From NCBI RefSeq assembly GCF_001570405.1, contig NZ_BBYM01000012.1, forward strand, positions 100,202 through 164,201: 64,000 nt of DNA. Direction: 5' to 3'. The notes under the pieces were generated by a model. The model was not told the DNA's origin, did no database searches, and saw only the letters and a list, made by a program, of their open reading frames with translations. This document shows, piece after piece, positions 1 through 15,724 of the stretch. The stretch comes from Microtetraspora niveoalba (lineage in GTDB: Bacteria; Actinomycetota; Actinomycetes; Streptosporangiales; Streptosporangiaceae). Every line of letters begins with the position of its first letter. The stretch's first letter is position 1. A program made the translations under genes and the position numbers.

Positions 1-643
<643 letters not shown>

Positions 644-666
644 TCTAGAAGCTGAGGGGATCAAAA

Positions 667-4542
<3,876 letters not shown>

Positions 4543-4554
4543 TCAGGCGACGGG

Positions 4555-4593
4555 AGCGCCCGGTGTCCGGAAGTCCGGATGCCGGGCGCTTTC
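4555..4593 (+). terminator. Hairpin terminator after rpoC
   Basis: A perfect 9-bp stem (AGCGCCCGG at 4555-4563, CCGGGCGCT at 4582-4590) encloses an 18-base loop that itself contains TCCGG twice. A short TTTC follows. Its position 12 bases after the rpoC stop makes it the likely end of the rpoBC transcript. Confidence 0.7.
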
Positions 4594-4775
4594 GCGTTCC
4601 GGGCCGTACGAGGGCGCTCGGCGGGCCGCGTCCCGGGAAGGGAACCGGCGGCATTGGTGGAAATGACCGGGAGGGCCCGCCGTCCGGGTATAATCGCTGC
4701 GAGCTTTCAGTGACCCGTGGCAGAGCGGGTCACGCGGACCATGACACGGATCACGAACCACCCCCCGCTTCCGTT

Positions 4776-4804
4776 TTGACGTGTTGCGAGGGGCTGGGTA
4801 GTCT
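4776..4804 (+). promoter_or_regulatory. Promoter of the str operon (rpsL-rpsG-fusA-tuf)
   Basis: TTGACG at 4776-4781 and TAGTCT at 4799-4804 are separated by 17 bases, close to the principal sigma (HrdB/SigA) consensus of actinobacteria. Transcription would begin near 4811. Confidence 0.75.
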
Positions 4805-5136
4805 TTTCCTTCGTGCCCATGGTTCATGGGCTCGCATGCGCGTGCTTGGAGAGCCGCTTCCGATAACGGAAGTGGGCGCGAGCGCCGCAGGACTCCTCCA
4901 GATCGACCGGGTCCGACCTGGTGTGGTGCGACAAGTGCGCGACACGCCCGAGCGCGGGGGTCGAAGGAGTTCCAAAACCAGCAGGTCATGACACCGGCAG
5001 CACCTGCGAAAGCACAACCTGGAATGGTTGCCGAGCCGGGCAGTGAGGGGTTCGCGTCAGCGGATCGCGATCGTGCCGGAGCGGTGGTCGGATCCGGGGT
5101 TCACGTATCACCGGCTAGGCACGAAACGGAGACGCG

Positions 5137-5511
5137 GTGCCCACGATTCAGCAGTTGGTCCGCAAGGGCCGGCAGGACAAGGTCAGTAAGACCAAGACTC
5201 CTGCCCTCAAGGGGAGCCCGCAGCGGCGCGGCGTTTGCACCCGCGTTTACACCACGACCCCCAAGAAGCCGAACTCGGCGCTGCGTAAGGTCGCGCGTGT
5301 GCGACTGACCAACGGCATCGAGGTCACGGCCTACATCCCGGGTGTCGGCCACAACCTTCAGGAGCACTCCATCGTGCTCGTGCGTGGCGGTCGTGTGAAG
5401 GACCTGCCGGGTGTTCGCTACAAGATCATCCGCGGCTCGCTGGACACGCAGGGTGTCCGCAACCGCAAGCAGGCCCGCAGCCGCTACGGCGCGAAGAAGG
5501 AGAAGAGCTGA
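5137..5511 (+). CDS. rpsL: 30S ribosomal protein S12
   Basis: Ribosomal protein S12 of the decoding centre, 124 residues, full length. The two residues whose mutation gives streptomycin resistance are wild type: Lys43 in [13 protein letters not shown] and Lys88 in GGRVKDLPG. The strain therefore carries no common S12 resistance allele, although rRNA and other genes are not visible. The start is GTG 5137, with GGAGACGCG upstream. It is the first gene of the str operon, one base before rpsG, and is preceded by an unusually long leader. Confidence 0.99.
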   Translation: MPTIQQLVRKGRQDKVSKTKTPALKGSPQRRGVCTRVYTTTPKKPNSALRKVARVRLTNGIEVTAYIPGVGHNLQEHSIVLVRGGRVKDLPGVRYKIIRGSLDTQGVRNRKQARSRYGAKKEKS

Positions 5512-5512
5512 C

Positions 5513-5983
5513 ATGCCGCGCAAGGGTTCCCCTGGTCGCCGCCAGCTGGTCGCAGACCCGGTGCACAACTCGCCGCTGGTGACCGCCTTGATCAACAAGG
5601 TTCTCCTGGACGGCAAGCGCTCCATCGCGCAGTCGATCGTCTACGGCGCTCTCGAGGGCTGCAGGGAGAAGACCGGCAACGACCCGGTCGTCACCCTCAA
5701 GCGTGCGCTCGACAACGTCAAGCCCACCCTGGAGGTGCGCAGCCGCCGGGTCGGTGGCGCCACCTACCAGGTCCCGGTCGAGGTGCGCGCCGCGCGCAGC
5801 ACCACCCTGGCTCTCCGTTGGCTCGTCCAGTACTCCCGGGCGCGTCGCGAGAAGACCATGACCGAGCGGCTCATGAACGAGCTCCTCGACGCCAGCAACG
5901 GCCTTGGTGCCAGCGTCAAGCGGCGCGAGGACACGCACAAGATGGCCGAGTCCAACAAGGCCTTCGCCCACTACCGCTGGTAG
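5513..5983 (+). CDS. rpsG: 30S ribosomal protein S7
   Basis: Primary 16S rRNA-binding protein that nucleates assembly of the 30S head, 156 residues as usual. The start [12 protein letters not shown] is the conserved N-terminus, so ATG 5513 is chosen over upstream in-frame starts inside rpsL. The conserved helix segment [17 protein letters not shown] and the C-terminal [15 protein letters not shown] are present. Only one base separates it from the rpsL stop, indicating translational coupling; fusA follows after 33 bases. Confidence 0.99.
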   Translation: MPRKGSPGRRQLVADPVHNSPLVTALINKVLLDGKRSIAQSIVYGALEGCREKTGNDPVVTLKRALDNVKPTLEVRSRRVGGATYQVPVEVRAARSTTLALRWLVQYSRARREKTMTERLMNELLDASNGLGASVKRREDTHKMAESNKAFAHYRW

Positions 5984-6016
5984 TCGGCACCTACGACGAG
6001 TTAAGGACGCAAAGCA

Positions 6017-8087
<2,071 letters not shown>

Positions 8088-8116
<29 letters not shown>

Positions 8117-8183
8117 TTCCGGACCGCTCCGGTTGGGCGCCGTAAAGAAGATCGTCGCCCGCCTCCGGAGGGCTCGGGGCGAA
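8088..8183 (+). repeat. Imperfect duplication of the fusA 3-prime end
   Basis: AGATCGTCGC (8088-8097) and GGCTCGGGGCGAA (8101-8113) at the end of fusA recur at 8149-8158 and 8171-8183, with nine extra bases between the two blocks in the second copy. In one frame the second copy would read KKIVARLRRARGE, which resembles the EF-G tail [10 protein letters not shown]. The copy lies after the fusA stop and is out of frame with it. Confidence 0.75.
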
Positions 8184-8191
8184 CAACCCCG

Positions 8192-8225
8192 GTACGGGGG
8201 GCGCACTCGTTGCGCCCCGCCGTAC
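8192..8225 (+). terminator. Hairpin between fusA and tuf
   Basis: GTACGG plus GGGGCGCA on the left pairs with TGCGCCCC plus GCCGTAC on the right around a 5-base loop, with one bulged base. No T-run follows, so it is more likely an attenuator or mRNA-processing hairpin than a full terminator. Confidence 0.5.
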
Positions 8226-8279
8226 AGAGCCTTAGTTAGAAGACGAAAGTCAAGTCAGAATCTCTAAGGAGACAGACCA

Positions 8280-9473
8280 GTGGCCAAGGCCAAGTTCGAG
8301 CGGAACAAGCCGCACGTGAACATCGGCACCATTGGGCACATCGACCACGGCAAGACCACTCTGACCGCGGCGATCACCAAGGTGCTTCACGACCGTTTCC
8401 CGCACCTCAACGAGGCGACCCCGTTCGACAAGATCGACAAGGCGCCCGAGGAGAAGGCCCGCGGCATCACCATCTCCATCGCCCACGTCGAGTACCAGAC
8501 CGAGAAGCGCCACTACGCTCACGTGGACTGCCCCGGTCACGCCGACTACGTGAAGAACATGATCACCGGTGCGGCGCAGATGGACGGCGCGATCCTCGTG
8601 GTCGCCGCCACCGACGGCCCGATGCCGCAGACCAAGGAGCACGTCCTCCTGGCCCGCCAGGTCGGCGTACCCTACATCGTCGTCGCCCTGAACAAGGCTG
8701 ACATGGTCGACGACGAGGAGATCCTGGAGCTCGTCGAGCTCGAGGTCCGCGAGCTGCTCTCCGCCCAGGAGTTCCCGGGCGACGACCTGCCGGTCGTGCG
8801 CGTCTCGGCGCTGAAGGCGCTCGAGGGCGACGAGAAGTGGGGCGACTCCATCGTCGAGCTCATGACCGCCGTGGACGACAACGTTCCCGAGCCGACCCGT
8901 GACACCGACAAGCCGTTCCTGATGCCGATCGAGGACGTGTTCTCGATCACCGGTCGCGGCACCGTCGTCACCGGCCGTATCGAGCGCGGCATCATCAAGG
9001 TCAACGAGACCGTCGACATCATCGGCATCAAGGAGAAGAGCACCACGACGACCGTCACCGGCGTCGAGATGTTCCGCAAGCTCCTTGACGAGGGCCAGGC
9101 CGGTGACAACGTCGGTCTGCTCCTGCGCGGCATCAAGCGCGAGGACGTCGAGCGCGGCCAGTGCATCATCAAGCCGGGCACCACGACCCCGCACACCGAG
9201 TTCGAGGGCCAGGTCTACATCCTGTCCAAGGACGAGGGCGGCCGCCACACGCCGTTCTTCAACAACTACCGTCCGCAGTTCTACTTCCGGACCACTGACG
9301 TGACCGGTGTCGTGAACCTGCCGGAGGGCACCGAGATGGTCATGCCCGGTGACAACACCGAGATGACCGTCCAGCTCATCCAGCCGATCGCGATGGAGGA
9401 GGGCCTCAAGTTCGCGATCCGCGAGGGTGGCCGCACCGTCGGCGCCGGCCGCGTGACGAAGATCATCAAGTAG
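8280..9473 (+). CDS. tuf: Elongation factor Tu
   Basis: GTPase that delivers aminoacyl-tRNA to the ribosome, 397 residues, full length. G1 GHIDHGKTT is near residue 20, [12 protein letters not shown] near 82 and NKADM near 137. Domains 2 and 3 are intact through the C-terminal [17 protein letters not shown]. The start is GTG 8280 with AAGGAGA upstream. It closes the str operon, 163 bases after fusA with a hairpin between them, and is followed by strong hairpins before rpsJ. Confidence 0.99.
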   Translation: MAKAKFERNKPHVNIGTIGHIDHGKTTLTAAITKVLHDRFPHLNEATPFDKIDKAPEEKARGITISIAHVEYQTEKRHYAHVDCPGHADYVKNMITGAAQMDGAILVVAATDGPMPQTKEHVLLARQVGVPYIVVALNKADMVDDEEILELVELEVRELLSAQEFPGDDLPVVRVSALKALEGDEKWGDSIVELMTAVDDNVPEPTRDTDKPFLMPIEDVFSITGRGTVVTGRIERGIIKVNETVDIIGIKEKSTTTTVTGVEMFRKLLDEGQAGDNVGLLLRGIKREDVERGQCIIKPGTTTPHTEFEGQVYILSKDEGGRHTPFFNNYRPQFYFRTTDVTGVVNLPEGTEMVMPGDNTEMTVQLIQPIAMEEGLKFAIREGGRTVGAGRVTKIIK

Positions 9474-9487
9474 TACGATCGCGGGGC

Positions 9488-9547
9488 GGCGGTCGGGCCC
9501 GCACCAGGGCCTGACCGCCGATCCACGAGAGGAGCCCTACGGCTCCT
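9488..9547 (+). terminator. Double hairpin after tuf
   Basis: The first stem pairs GGCGGTCGGGCCC (9488-9500) with GGGCCTGACCGCC (9507-9519), 13 positions with one mismatch and a 6-base loop. The second is a perfect 7-bp stem, AGGAGCC (9530-9536) with GGCTCCT (9541-9547), around CTAC. Together they probably end the str operon transcript; the T-run is absent, as is common in high-GC actinobacteria. Confidence 0.65.
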
Positions 9548-9566
9548 CACCCCCACGGAAGACCCA

Positions 9567-9623
9567 CCGTGATCTCGCAGCCGTTTCGGCCGGAATGTGA
9601 CCGAAACGACTGCCGGATCACGG
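9567..9623 (+). promoter_or_regulatory. Extended stem-loop upstream of the S10 operon (leader or terminator)
   Basis: A 20-bp interrupted stem: CCGTGATC/GATCACGG, then a 2x2 internal loop, GCAG/CTGC, a 1x1 mismatch, CGTTTCGG/CCGAAACG and an 11-base apical loop (9590-9600). It lies 100 bases before rpsJ. It could be an S10-operon leader structure, functionally like the L4-responsive leader of E. coli, or a third tuf terminator. I found no clear promoter on either side. Confidence 0.5.
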
Positions 9624-9723
9624 AAGAACGGACCTGTTCCGGACTGTCTGTTACGTGGGACCACCAGCGGCAATAGGCCGCACGAAGCTTAATAGGACGA
9701 CAGCGAAGGACACCGAGGCCATT

Positions 9724-10032
9724 ATGGCGGGACAGAAGATCCGCATCCGGCTTAAGGCGTATGACCACGAGGTCATCGACAGCTCGGCCAAGAAGATCGT
9801 CGAGACGGTGACGCGGACCGGCGCCAAGGTCGCTGGCCCGGTGCCGCTGCCGACCGAGAAGAACGTGTACTGCGTCATCCGGTCGCCGCACAAGTACAAG
9901 GACAGCCGCGAGCACTTTGAGATGCGTACGCACAAGCGGCTGATTGACATCATCGACCCGACGCCGAAGACCGTCGACTCGCTCATGCGTCTCGACCTCC
10001 CCGCCGGCGTCGACATCTCGATCAAGCTCTGA
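9724..10032 (+). CDS. rpsJ: 30S ribosomal protein S10
   Basis: Ribosomal protein S10, also the NusE partner of NusB in transcription antitermination, 102 residues. [19 protein letters not shown] is the conserved N-terminus, so ATG 9724 is preferred over in-frame codons further up. The loop that contacts 16S rRNA ([20 protein letters not shown]) is present. It is the first gene of the S10 operon; rplC follows after 14 bases. Confidence 0.99.
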   Translation: MAGQKIRIRLKAYDHEVIDSSAKKIVETVTRTGAKVAGPVPLPTEKNVYCVIRSPHKYKDSREHFEMRTHKRLIDIIDPTPKTVDSLMRLDLPAGVDISIKL

Positions 10033-10046
10033 GGGAACGCACTGAC

Positions 10047-10700
10047 ATGGCTAAGCAGATCAAGGGCGTCCTGGGCAAGAAGCTCGGCATGACCCAGGTC
10101 TTCGATGAGGCGAACCGGATCGTCCCGGTCACCGTGGTCGAGGCCGGTCCGTGCGTGGTGACCAGGGTCCGCACGCAGGAGAAGGACGGCTACTCGGCGA
10201 TCCAGCTCGGTTTCGGGCAGATCGACCCGCGCAAGGTCAACAAGCCGCTCGGCGACTACCTGCGCAAGCACGACATCACGCCGCGCCGTTACTTCGCCGA
10301 GGTACGCACGGAGGACGCCACCGAGTACACGGTGGGCCAGGAGCTCCTCGCGGACACGTTCGAGGCCGGGCAGCACGTCGACGTGACGGGCAAGAGCAAG
10401 GGCAAGGGCTTCACCGGTGTCATGAAGCGCCACGGCTTCGGTGGTCTGGGCGCCTCGCACGGTACCCAGCGCAAGCACCGCTCGCCGGGTTCCATCGGCG
10501 GCTGCGCCACCCCGGGCCGCGTCTTCAAGGGCCTGCGCATGGCCGGTCGTTCGGGTAACGCCCGTACCACCGTCCAGAGCCTGAAGGTCCACGCCGTGGA
10601 CGCCGAGAAGAACCTCATCCTGATCAAGGGTGCGATTCCCGGCGCCAACGGCAGCCTGGTCCTGATTCGCACCGCTGCCAAGAAGGGGGCTGCGAAGTGA
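10047..10700 (+). CDS. rplC: 50S ribosomal protein L3
   Basis: Early-assembly 23S-binding protein near the peptidyl transferase centre, 217 residues. It starts [20 protein letters not shown], the family signature. The central extension that reaches the active site ([19 protein letters not shown]) is intact. The last four bases overlap the rplD start (GTGA), so the two are translationally coupled. Confidence 0.99.
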   Translation: MAKQIKGVLGKKLGMTQVFDEANRIVPVTVVEAGPCVVTRVRTQEKDGYSAIQLGFGQIDPRKVNKPLGDYLRKHDITPRRYFAEVRTEDATEYTVGQELLADTFEAGQHVDVTGKSKGKGFTGVMKRHGFGGLGASHGTQRKHRSPGSIGGCATPGRVFKGLRMAGRSGNARTTVQSLKVHAVDAEKNLILIKGAIPGANGSLVLIRTAAKKGAAK

Positions 10701-11347
10701 CGAGCATTGACGTCCTCGACGCCAGCGGTGCCAAGACGGGCACCGTCGTAGACCTGCCGGAGGAGATCTTCGGCGCGAAGGTCAACATTCCGCTGATCCA
10801 CCAGGTCGTCGTCGCCCAGCTCGCCGCTCGCCGGCAGGGCACCCACGCGACCAAGAGCCGTGGTGACGTCCGCGGTGGCGGCAAGAAGCCGTACCGCCAG
10901 AAGGGCACCGGCCGCGCCCGCCAGGGCTCGACCCGTGCGCCGCAGTTCGCCGGCGGTGGCACCGTCCACGGCCCGCAGCCGCGCTCTTACGACCAGCGGA
11001 CGCCGAAGAAGATGAAGTCCGCCGCGCTCCGCGGCGCCCTCTCCGACCGGGCCGGCGGTGGCCGCCTGCACGTCGTGAGCGCTCTGGTCACGGGTGAGAC
11101 GCCCAAGACCAAGGTCGCTCTCGAGGCGCTCCGCAAGATCACGCAGGCCCGCAGCGTCCTCGTCGTGGTCGACGAGAACGACGAGCTGACCTGGCTCAGC
11201 CTGCGCAACGCGCCCGAGGTCCACCTGCTGGACGCCGGGCAGCTCAACACCTACGACGTTCTGTGCTACGACGACGTGGTCTTCACGCAGGAGGCCTACG
11301 ATCAGGTCGTGGCGCGGCTCACGAAGAGCGGGAAGGAAGAGGCCTGA
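10697..11347 (+). CDS. rplD: 50S ribosomal protein L4
   Basis: Component of the nascent-peptide exit tunnel, 216 residues. The tunnel loop [20 protein letters not shown] is present; its Lys/Arg residues are where macrolide-resistance mutations arise in other species, and nothing abnormal is seen. In E. coli L4 also represses its own operon through the S10 leader; whether that holds here is unknown. The start is GTG 10697 overlapping rplC; the stop overlaps the rplW ATG by one base. Confidence 0.98.
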   Translation: MTSIDVLDASGAKTGTVVDLPEEIFGAKVNIPLIHQVVVAQLAARRQGTHATKSRGDVRGGGKKPYRQKGTGRARQGSTRAPQFAGGGTVHGPQPRSYDQRTPKKMKSAALRGALSDRAGGGRLHVVSALVTGETPKTKVALEALRKITQARSVLVVVDENDELTWLSLRNAPEVHLLDAGQLNTYDVLCYDDVVFTQEAYDQVVARLTKSGKEEA

Positions 11348-11649
11348 TGGAGAAGATCGCGGACCCGCGCGACATCATCCTCAAGCCGATCGTCTCTGAG
11401 AAGAGCTACGGCCTGATCGACGAGCACAACAAGTACACGTTCCTGGTGCGCAAGGGTGCCAACAAGACGCAGGTGAAGATCGCTGTCGAGCAGATCTTCG
11501 GCGTCAAGGTCACCAGTGTGAACACGATCAACCGCCAGGGCAAGCGCAAGCGGACCCGGACTGGCTTCGGTCAGCGCCCCGACACCAAGCGGGCGATCGT
11601 GAGCCTGGCCGAGGGCGACCGGATCGACATCTTCGGCCAGATCGGCTGA
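11347..11649 (+). CDS. rplW: 50S ribosomal protein L23
   Basis: Exit-site protein that docks signal recognition particle and trigger factor, 100 residues. The conserved start is [16 protein letters not shown], and the loop [21 protein letters not shown] binds rRNA. ATG 11347 overlaps the rplD stop (TGATG). A 141-base gap with a strong hairpin separates it from rplB. Confidence 0.98.
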   Translation: MEKIADPRDIILKPIVSEKSYGLIDEHNKYTFLVRKGANKTQVKIAVEQIFGVKVTSVNTINRQGKRKRTRTGFGQRPDTKRAIVSLAEGDRIDIFGQIG

Positions 11650-11669
11650 GGGTCCGCGGCGTGAGGGAA

Positions 11670-11710
11670 GGGTGCCCTGCCGTACCGGCGAGGTGCGGCA
11701 CCGGGCACCC
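11670..11710 (+). terminator. Hairpin between rplW and rplB
   Basis: GGGTGCCC plus TGCCG (11670-11682) pairs with CGGCA (11696-11700) and GGGCACCC (11703-11710), 13 bp with a 2-base bulge and a 13-base loop. It could modulate readthrough or mRNA stability inside the S10 operon; no T-run follows. Confidence 0.5.
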
Positions 11711-11790
11711 GACCCACGTAGTTAGCACCGGGGGGACCGCCGTGAGGCGGACTCCGACCGGTATGAACCGACGAAGGATGAACGAAAAAG

Positions 11791-12627
11791 ATGGGCATCC
11801 GTAAGTACAAGCCGACGACGCCGGGTCGGCGCGGCGCGAGCGTCTCGGACTTCGCCGAGATCACGCGCAGCACGCCCGAGAAGTCGCTGCTTGCTCCCCT
11901 GCACAGCAAGGGCGGCCGTAACGTCCACGGCCGGGTCACCGCCCGGCACCAGGGCGGCGGGCACAAGCGCGCCTACCGCATCATCGACTTCCGCCGCCAC
12001 GACAAGGACGGGATCCCGGCCAAGGTCGCTCACATCGAGTACGACCCGAACCGGACCTCCCGCATCGCGCTGCTCCACTACGCCGACGGCGAGAAGCGCT
12101 ACATTCTCGCGCCGACCGGCCTCAAGCAGGGTGACCGCATCGAGAACGGCCCTGGCGCCGACATCAAGCCGGGCAACTGCCTGCCCCTGCGCAACATCCC
12201 GACCGGTACCTTCATCCACGCGGTGGAGCTCCGTCCGGGCGGTGGCGCGAAGCTCGGCCGCAGCGCCGGCGCGCAGATCCAGCTTCTCGCCAAGGAGGGC
12301 ACCTACGCCACGCTGCGTATGCCGTCCGGAGAAATGCGCCAGGTCGACGTCCGCTGCCGGGCCAGTGTCGGCCAGGTGGGCAACGCCGAGCAGGCCAACA
12401 TCAATATCGGTAAGGCCGGCCGTAACCGCTGGAAGGGCAAGCGCCCGACGGTCCGCGGTGTCGCCATGAACCCGGTCGACCACCCGCACGGCGGTGGTGA
12501 GGGCAAGACCTCCGGTGGTCGCCACCCGGTGAACCCGAAGGGCAAGCCCGAGGGCCGTACCCGACAGGCGAACAAGGCCAGCGACCGGCTGATCATCCGT
12601 CGTCGGAGCAAGAGGAAGAAGCGGTAG
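11791..12627 (+). CDS. rplB: 50S ribosomal protein L2
   Basis: Core 23S-binding protein needed for subunit association and peptidyl transfer, 278 residues. The catalytically important histidine region [24 protein letters not shown] is intact near residues 222-245. The Lys/Arg-rich end (RRRSKRKKR) is typical. The start is ATG 11791, with GAACGAAAAAG upstream; rpsS follows after 11 bases. Confidence 0.99.
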   Translation: MGIRKYKPTTPGRRGASVSDFAEITRSTPEKSLLAPLHSKGGRNVHGRVTARHQGGGHKRAYRIIDFRRHDKDGIPAKVAHIEYDPNRTSRIALLHYADGEKRYILAPTGLKQGDRIENGPGADIKPGNCLPLRNIPTGTFIHAVELRPGGGAKLGRSAGAQIQLLAKEGTYATLRMPSGEMRQVDVRCRASVGQVGNAEQANINIGKAGRNRWKGKRPTVRGVAMNPVDHPHGGGEGKTSGGRHPVNPKGKPEGRTRQANKASDRLIIRRRSKRKKR

Positions 12628-12638
12628 GAGCAGCCGAA

Positions 12639-12917
12639 ATGCCACGTAGCCTTAAGAAGGGTCCCTTCGTGGACGACCACCTTCAGAAGAAGGTGGACGC
12701 CCAGAACGAGAAGGGCACCAAGAACGTCATCAAGACGTGGTCGCGGCGCTCCATGATCGTGCCCGACATGCTGGGTCACACGATCGCCGTGCACGACGGC
12801 CGCAAGCACGTCCCGGTGTTCGTCACCGAGTCGATGATCGGTCACAAGCTCGGTGAGTTCGCTCCCACGCGGACGTTCCGCAGCCACGTCAAGGAAGACC
12901 GCCGCAGCCGGCGGTAA
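12639..12917 (+). CDS. rpsS: 30S ribosomal protein S19
   Basis: 30S head protein that forms an S13-S19 pair touching the A-site finger, 92 residues. It starts [15 protein letters not shown], as in the family, and includes [21 protein letters not shown]. The start is ATG 12639; rplV lies 32 bases downstream in the same operon. Confidence 0.99.
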   Translation: MPRSLKKGPFVDDHLQKKVDAQNEKGTKNVIKTWSRRSMIVPDMLGHTIAVHDGRKHVPVFVTESMIGHKLGEFAPTRTFRSHVKEDRRSRR

Positions 12918-12949
12918 GCGCCTTCAAGTAAGCATCAGAGGAGACAGCG

Positions 12950-13303
12950 ATGGAAGCCAGGGCACAGGCGCGGTATGCGCGCCACACGCCCCGGAAGGCC
13001 CGCCGTGTGGTGGACCTCATTCGCGGGCTGCCCGCTTCGGAGGCGCAGGCCGTGCTGCAGTTCGCTCCCCAGGCGGCGAGCGAGACCGTTTACAAGGTGC
13101 TCTCGAGCGCGATCGCGAACGCTGAGCACAACTTCAAGCTCGACCGTGAGACGCTCTTCGTGAGCCGCGCGTGGGTCGACGAGGGACCGACGCTGAAGCG
13201 GTTCCGGCCGCGTGCGCAGGGTCGTGCCTATCGGATCAACAAGCGGACCAGCCACATCACCGTGATTGTGGAGTCCCGCGAGCCGAAGGGAAGGACCCGC
13301 TAG
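12950..13303 (+). CDS. rplV: 50S ribosomal protein L22
   Basis: Exit-tunnel protein of 117 residues with the conserved start [20 protein letters not shown] and the tunnel beta-hairpin region ending [17 protein letters not shown]. The start is ATG 12950, with GAGGAGA upstream. The stop TAG overlaps the rpsC GTG by one base, indicating coupling. Confidence 0.99.
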   Translation: MEARAQARYARHTPRKARRVVDLIRGLPASEAQAVLQFAPQAASETVYKVLSSAIANAEHNFKLDRETLFVSRAWVDEGPTLKRFRPRAQGRAYRINKRTSHITVIVESREPKGRTR

Positions 13304-14142
13304 TGGGCCAGAAGGTTAACCCGCACGGGTTCCGCCTCGGCATCACGACCGACTTCAAGAGCCGGTGGTACGCCGACAAGCTCTACAAGTCGTACGTCGC
13401 CGAGGACGTGGCGATCCGTCGCATGCTGCAGAAGGGCATGGAGCGGGCCGGCATCTCCAAGGTCGAGATCGAGCGCACCACGGACCGCGTCCAGGTCGAC
13501 ATCCACACCGCCCGGCCGGGCATCGTCATCGGCCGCCGCGGCGCCGAGGCCGACCGCATCCGCGGCGACCTGGAGAAGCTGACCAAGAAGCAGGTCCAGC
13601 TGAACATCCTCGAGGTGAAGAACCCCGAGATCGACGCGCAGCTCGTCGCGCAGGGCGTGGCCGAGCAGCTTTCCAGCCGCGTCTCGTTCCGCCGGGCCAT
13701 GCGCAAGGCCATGCAGTCCGCCATGAAGAGCGGGGCCAAGGGCATCCGTGTCCAGTGCTCCGGCCGTCTGGGCGGCGCCGAGATGTCCCGCTCGGAGTTC
13801 TACCGCGAGGGCCGCGTGCCCCTGCACACGCTCCGCGCCGACATCGACTACGGCTTCTACGAGGCCCGCACCACCTTCGGCCGCATCGGCGTGAAGGTGT
13901 GGATCTACAAGGGCGAGGCCCCGACCAGCCGCGCCGAGCGCGAGGCCGCCGCGGCCGGCGCCCGTGCGGGCCAGCGTCGTGAGGACCGTCGTGGCGGCGC
14001 CGGCGAGCGTCCGCGCCGTGGCGGCGACCGTCCGCGTCGTGGTGCCGGTGGCCGTTCGGACCGCGCCCCCAGAACCGAGGCCGCCGCACAGGCTGCCCCC
14101 GAGACCGGCCCGGCGGAGCAGCCGGGTGCTGAAGGGAGCTGA
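13303..14142 (+). CDS. rpsC: 30S ribosomal protein S3 with long basic C-terminal extension
   Basis: mRNA-entry protein with helicase-like role in the 30S subunit, 279 residues. The N-terminal and KH domains are normal ([28 protein letters not shown]). After about residue 212 the protein continues for some 65 residues rich in Arg, Gly, Ala and Pro, with repeated RRGG-type motifs. Such extensions occur in actinobacteria but vary; this one is long compared with the roughly 233 residues of E. coli. GTG 13303 is chosen because it gives the conserved N-terminus and overlaps rplV. Confidence 0.98.
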   Translation: MGQKVNPHGFRLGITTDFKSRWYADKLYKSYVAEDVAIRRMLQKGMERAGISKVEIERTTDRVQVDIHTARPGIVIGRRGAEADRIRGDLEKLTKKQVQLNILEVKNPEIDAQLVAQGVAEQLSSRVSFRRAMRKAMQSAMKSGAKGIRVQCSGRLGGAEMSRSEFYREGRVPLHTLRADIDYGFYEARTTFGRIGVKVWIYKGEAPTSRAEREAAAAGARAGQRREDRRGGAGERPRRGGDRPRRGAGGRSDRAPRTEAAAQAAPETGPAEQPGAEGS

Positions 14143-14144
14143 CC

Positions 14145-14564
14145 ATGCTGATCCCGCGCAGGGTCAAGCACCGTAAGCAGCACCGGCCCGACCGCAGCGG
14201 CGCCGCCAAGGGCGGCACCAGGGTCGTGTTCGGCGAGTTCGGCATCCAGGCGCTTGAGCACTCTTACGTGACCAACCGCCAGATCGAGTCGGCTCGTATC
14301 GCCATGACCCGGCACATCCGCCGTGGCGGCAAGGTGTGGATCAACATCTACCCGGACCGTCCCCTCACCAAGAAGCCGGCCGAGACCCGCATGGGTTCCG
14401 GTAAGGGTTCGCCGGAGTGGTGGATCGCCAATGTCAAGCCCGGTCGAGTCATGTTCGAGCTCTCGGGTGTCGCCGAGCCGGTGGCCCGCGAGGCCATGCG
14501 GCGTGCGATGCACAAGCTCCCCATGAAGTGCCGGTTCGTTAAGCGTGAAGTGGGTGAGGCGTGA
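14145..14564 (+). CDS. rplP: 50S ribosomal protein L16
   Basis: Late-assembly 50S protein that positions A- and P-site tRNAs, 139 residues. It starts [19 protein letters not shown] and contains the conserved [19 protein letters not shown]. The start is ATG 14145, two bases after rpsC; the stop overlaps the rpmC ATG by one base. Confidence 0.99.
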   Translation: MLIPRRVKHRKQHRPDRSGAAKGGTRVVFGEFGIQALEHSYVTNRQIESARIAMTRHIRRGGKVWINIYPDRPLTKKPAETRMGSGKGSPEWWIANVKPGRVMFELSGVAEPVAREAMRRAMHKLPMKCRFVKREVGEA

Positions 14565-14800
14565 TGGCTAAGGGCCTGACCGCCGGTGAGCTGCGTGTGG
14601 AGGACCAGGAGGTTCTGGTCCAGAAGCTGAAGGAAGCCAAGGAGGAGCTGTTCAACCTCCGCTTCCAGGCGGCGACCGGACAGTTGGAGAGCCACGGGCG
14701 GCTGCGCGCCGTCCGCCGCGAGATCGCCCGTATCTACACCGTGATGCGCGAGCGGGAGCTCGGCATCGTCACGGTCGAGAAGGAGTCGAGCGATGGCTGA
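14564..14800 (+). CDS. rpmC: 50S ribosomal protein L29
   Basis: Small two-helix protein beside the exit tunnel, 78 residues with the signature [21 protein letters not shown] three bases upstream is also possible, but ATG 14564 gives the classical TGATG overlap with rplP. The end overlaps rpsQ by eight bases. Confidence 0.97.
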   Translation: MAKGLTAGELRVEDQEVLVQKLKEAKEELFNLRFQAATGQLESHGRLRAVRREIARIYTVMRERELGIVTVEKESSDG

Positions 14801-15068
14801 GGCAACCGAGAAGACGGTGCGGAACTACCGCAAGACCCGTGAGGGTCTCGTGGTCAGCGACAAGATGGACAAGACCGTCGTCGTCGCCGTCGAGGACCGC
14901 GTCAAGCACCCGCTGTACGGCAAGGTCATCCGCCGTACGACGAAGTACAAGGCTCACGACGAGCAGAACACCTGCGGCGTCGGCGACCGCGTCCTCCTGA
15001 TGGAGACCCGGCCGCTGTCCGCCAGCAAGCGCTGGCGGGTCGTGGAGATCCTCGAGAAGGCCAAGTAA
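14793..15068 (+). CDS. rpsQ: 30S ribosomal protein S17
   Basis: Primary 16S-binding protein of 91 residues with an OB fold; the core [20 protein letters not shown] and the loop [20 protein letters not shown] are present. ATG 14793 overlaps rpmC by eight bases. It ends the S10 block; a 287-base gap rich in hairpins follows before rplN. Confidence 0.98.
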   Translation: MAEATEKTVRNYRKTREGLVVSDKMDKTVVVAVEDRVKHPLYGKVIRRTTKYKAHDEQNTCGVGDRVLLMETRPLSASKRWRVVEILEKAK

Positions 15069-15355
15069 GCCAGGGAGGGCACGGCGGGCTCGTGCCCGGG
15101 CGGTCGGCGAGAGCCGTACCGGCCGGGGAGGCCGCCGGACCACCCGCACAGAACGCGCCTCGTGGGGGGTGGGAGACCGCCCCCCATGACGGTGTCCAAG
15201 GGGTCAGGCCCGCAGGGGCCCGGTCCGCCTGCGGCGGCGGCACGCGGGAGAGCTTCGCTCGACCGGCCGGTGCTGTCACCGGGGGAACAAGACCACATCA
15301 GGTTCCGCCAGGCTCACTATCCAGGTGAGAACCGGCGCGACAAACAGGAGTTGAC
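15069..15355 (+). other. S10-spc boundary with several hairpins
   Basis: No gene is visible. Perfect or near-perfect inverted repeats include GGGCACG/CGTGCCC (15077-15097, 7-base loop), GGGGGG/CCCCCC near 15164-15185, and a CCGCAGG/CCTGCGG pair just after 15200. The first is a good candidate for partial termination of the S10 operon. No confident -35/-10 pair for a separate spc promoter was found. Confidence 0.5.
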
Positions 15356-15724
15356 GTGATCCAGCAGGAGTCGCGACTCAAGGTCGCCGACAACACGGGT
15401 GCCAAGGAGATCCTCTGCATCCGGGTGCTCGGCGGCTCGGGCCGGCGCTACGCGGGCATCGGCGACATCATCGTTGCGACGGTGAAGGACGCCATTCCCG
15501 GCGGCGGCGTGAAGAAGGGCGACGTTGTCAAGGCTGTCGTGGTGCGCACCGTCAAGGAGCGCCGCCGCCCCGATGGCTCCTACATCCGCTTCGACGAGAA
15601 CGCCGCGGTCATCATCAAGGACAGCGGTGACCCCCGGGGCACGCGTATCTTCGGCCCCGTCGGCCGCGAGCTGCGCGACAAGAAGTTCATGCGCATCATC
15701 TCGCTCGCGCCGGAGGTGTTGTAG
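15356..15724 (+). CDS. rplN: 50S ribosomal protein L14
   Basis: 50S interface protein of 122 residues, with the conserved start [18 protein letters not shown] and the segment [18 protein letters not shown]. The start is GTG 15356, preceded by CAGGAG. It is the first gene of the spc operon; rplX follows without a gap. Confidence 0.99.
   Translation: MIQQESRLKVADNTGAKEILCIRVLGGSGRRYAGIGDIIVATVKDAIPGGGVKKGDVVKAVVVRTVKERRRPDGSYIRFDENAAVIIKDSGDPRGTRIFGPVGRELRDKKFMRIISLAPEVL

Larger units (their letters stand above)
4543..5136 (+). other. rpoC-rpsL intergenic region with promoter and long rpsL leader
   Basis: No convincing gene lies in these 594 bases. From left to right they hold the rpoC terminator, an isolated TATAAT at 4689-4694 with no good -35, a strong promoter at 4776-4804, and a leader of about 325 bases before rpsL. 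The leader contains hairpins at 4815-4831 (GCCCATG/CATGGGC, 3-base loop) and 4857-4872 (CTTCCG/CGGAAG, ATAA loop). Short ORFs here overlap each other on both strands and look like chance. Confidence 0.7.

Noticed and set aside
4689-4694. TATAAT as a second rpsL promoter
   Set aside because: No -35 at 16-19 bases; kept only as a remark in the intergenic entry.
5137-5511. Streptomycin-resistance allele of rpsL
   Set aside because: Lys43 and Lys88 are both wild type.
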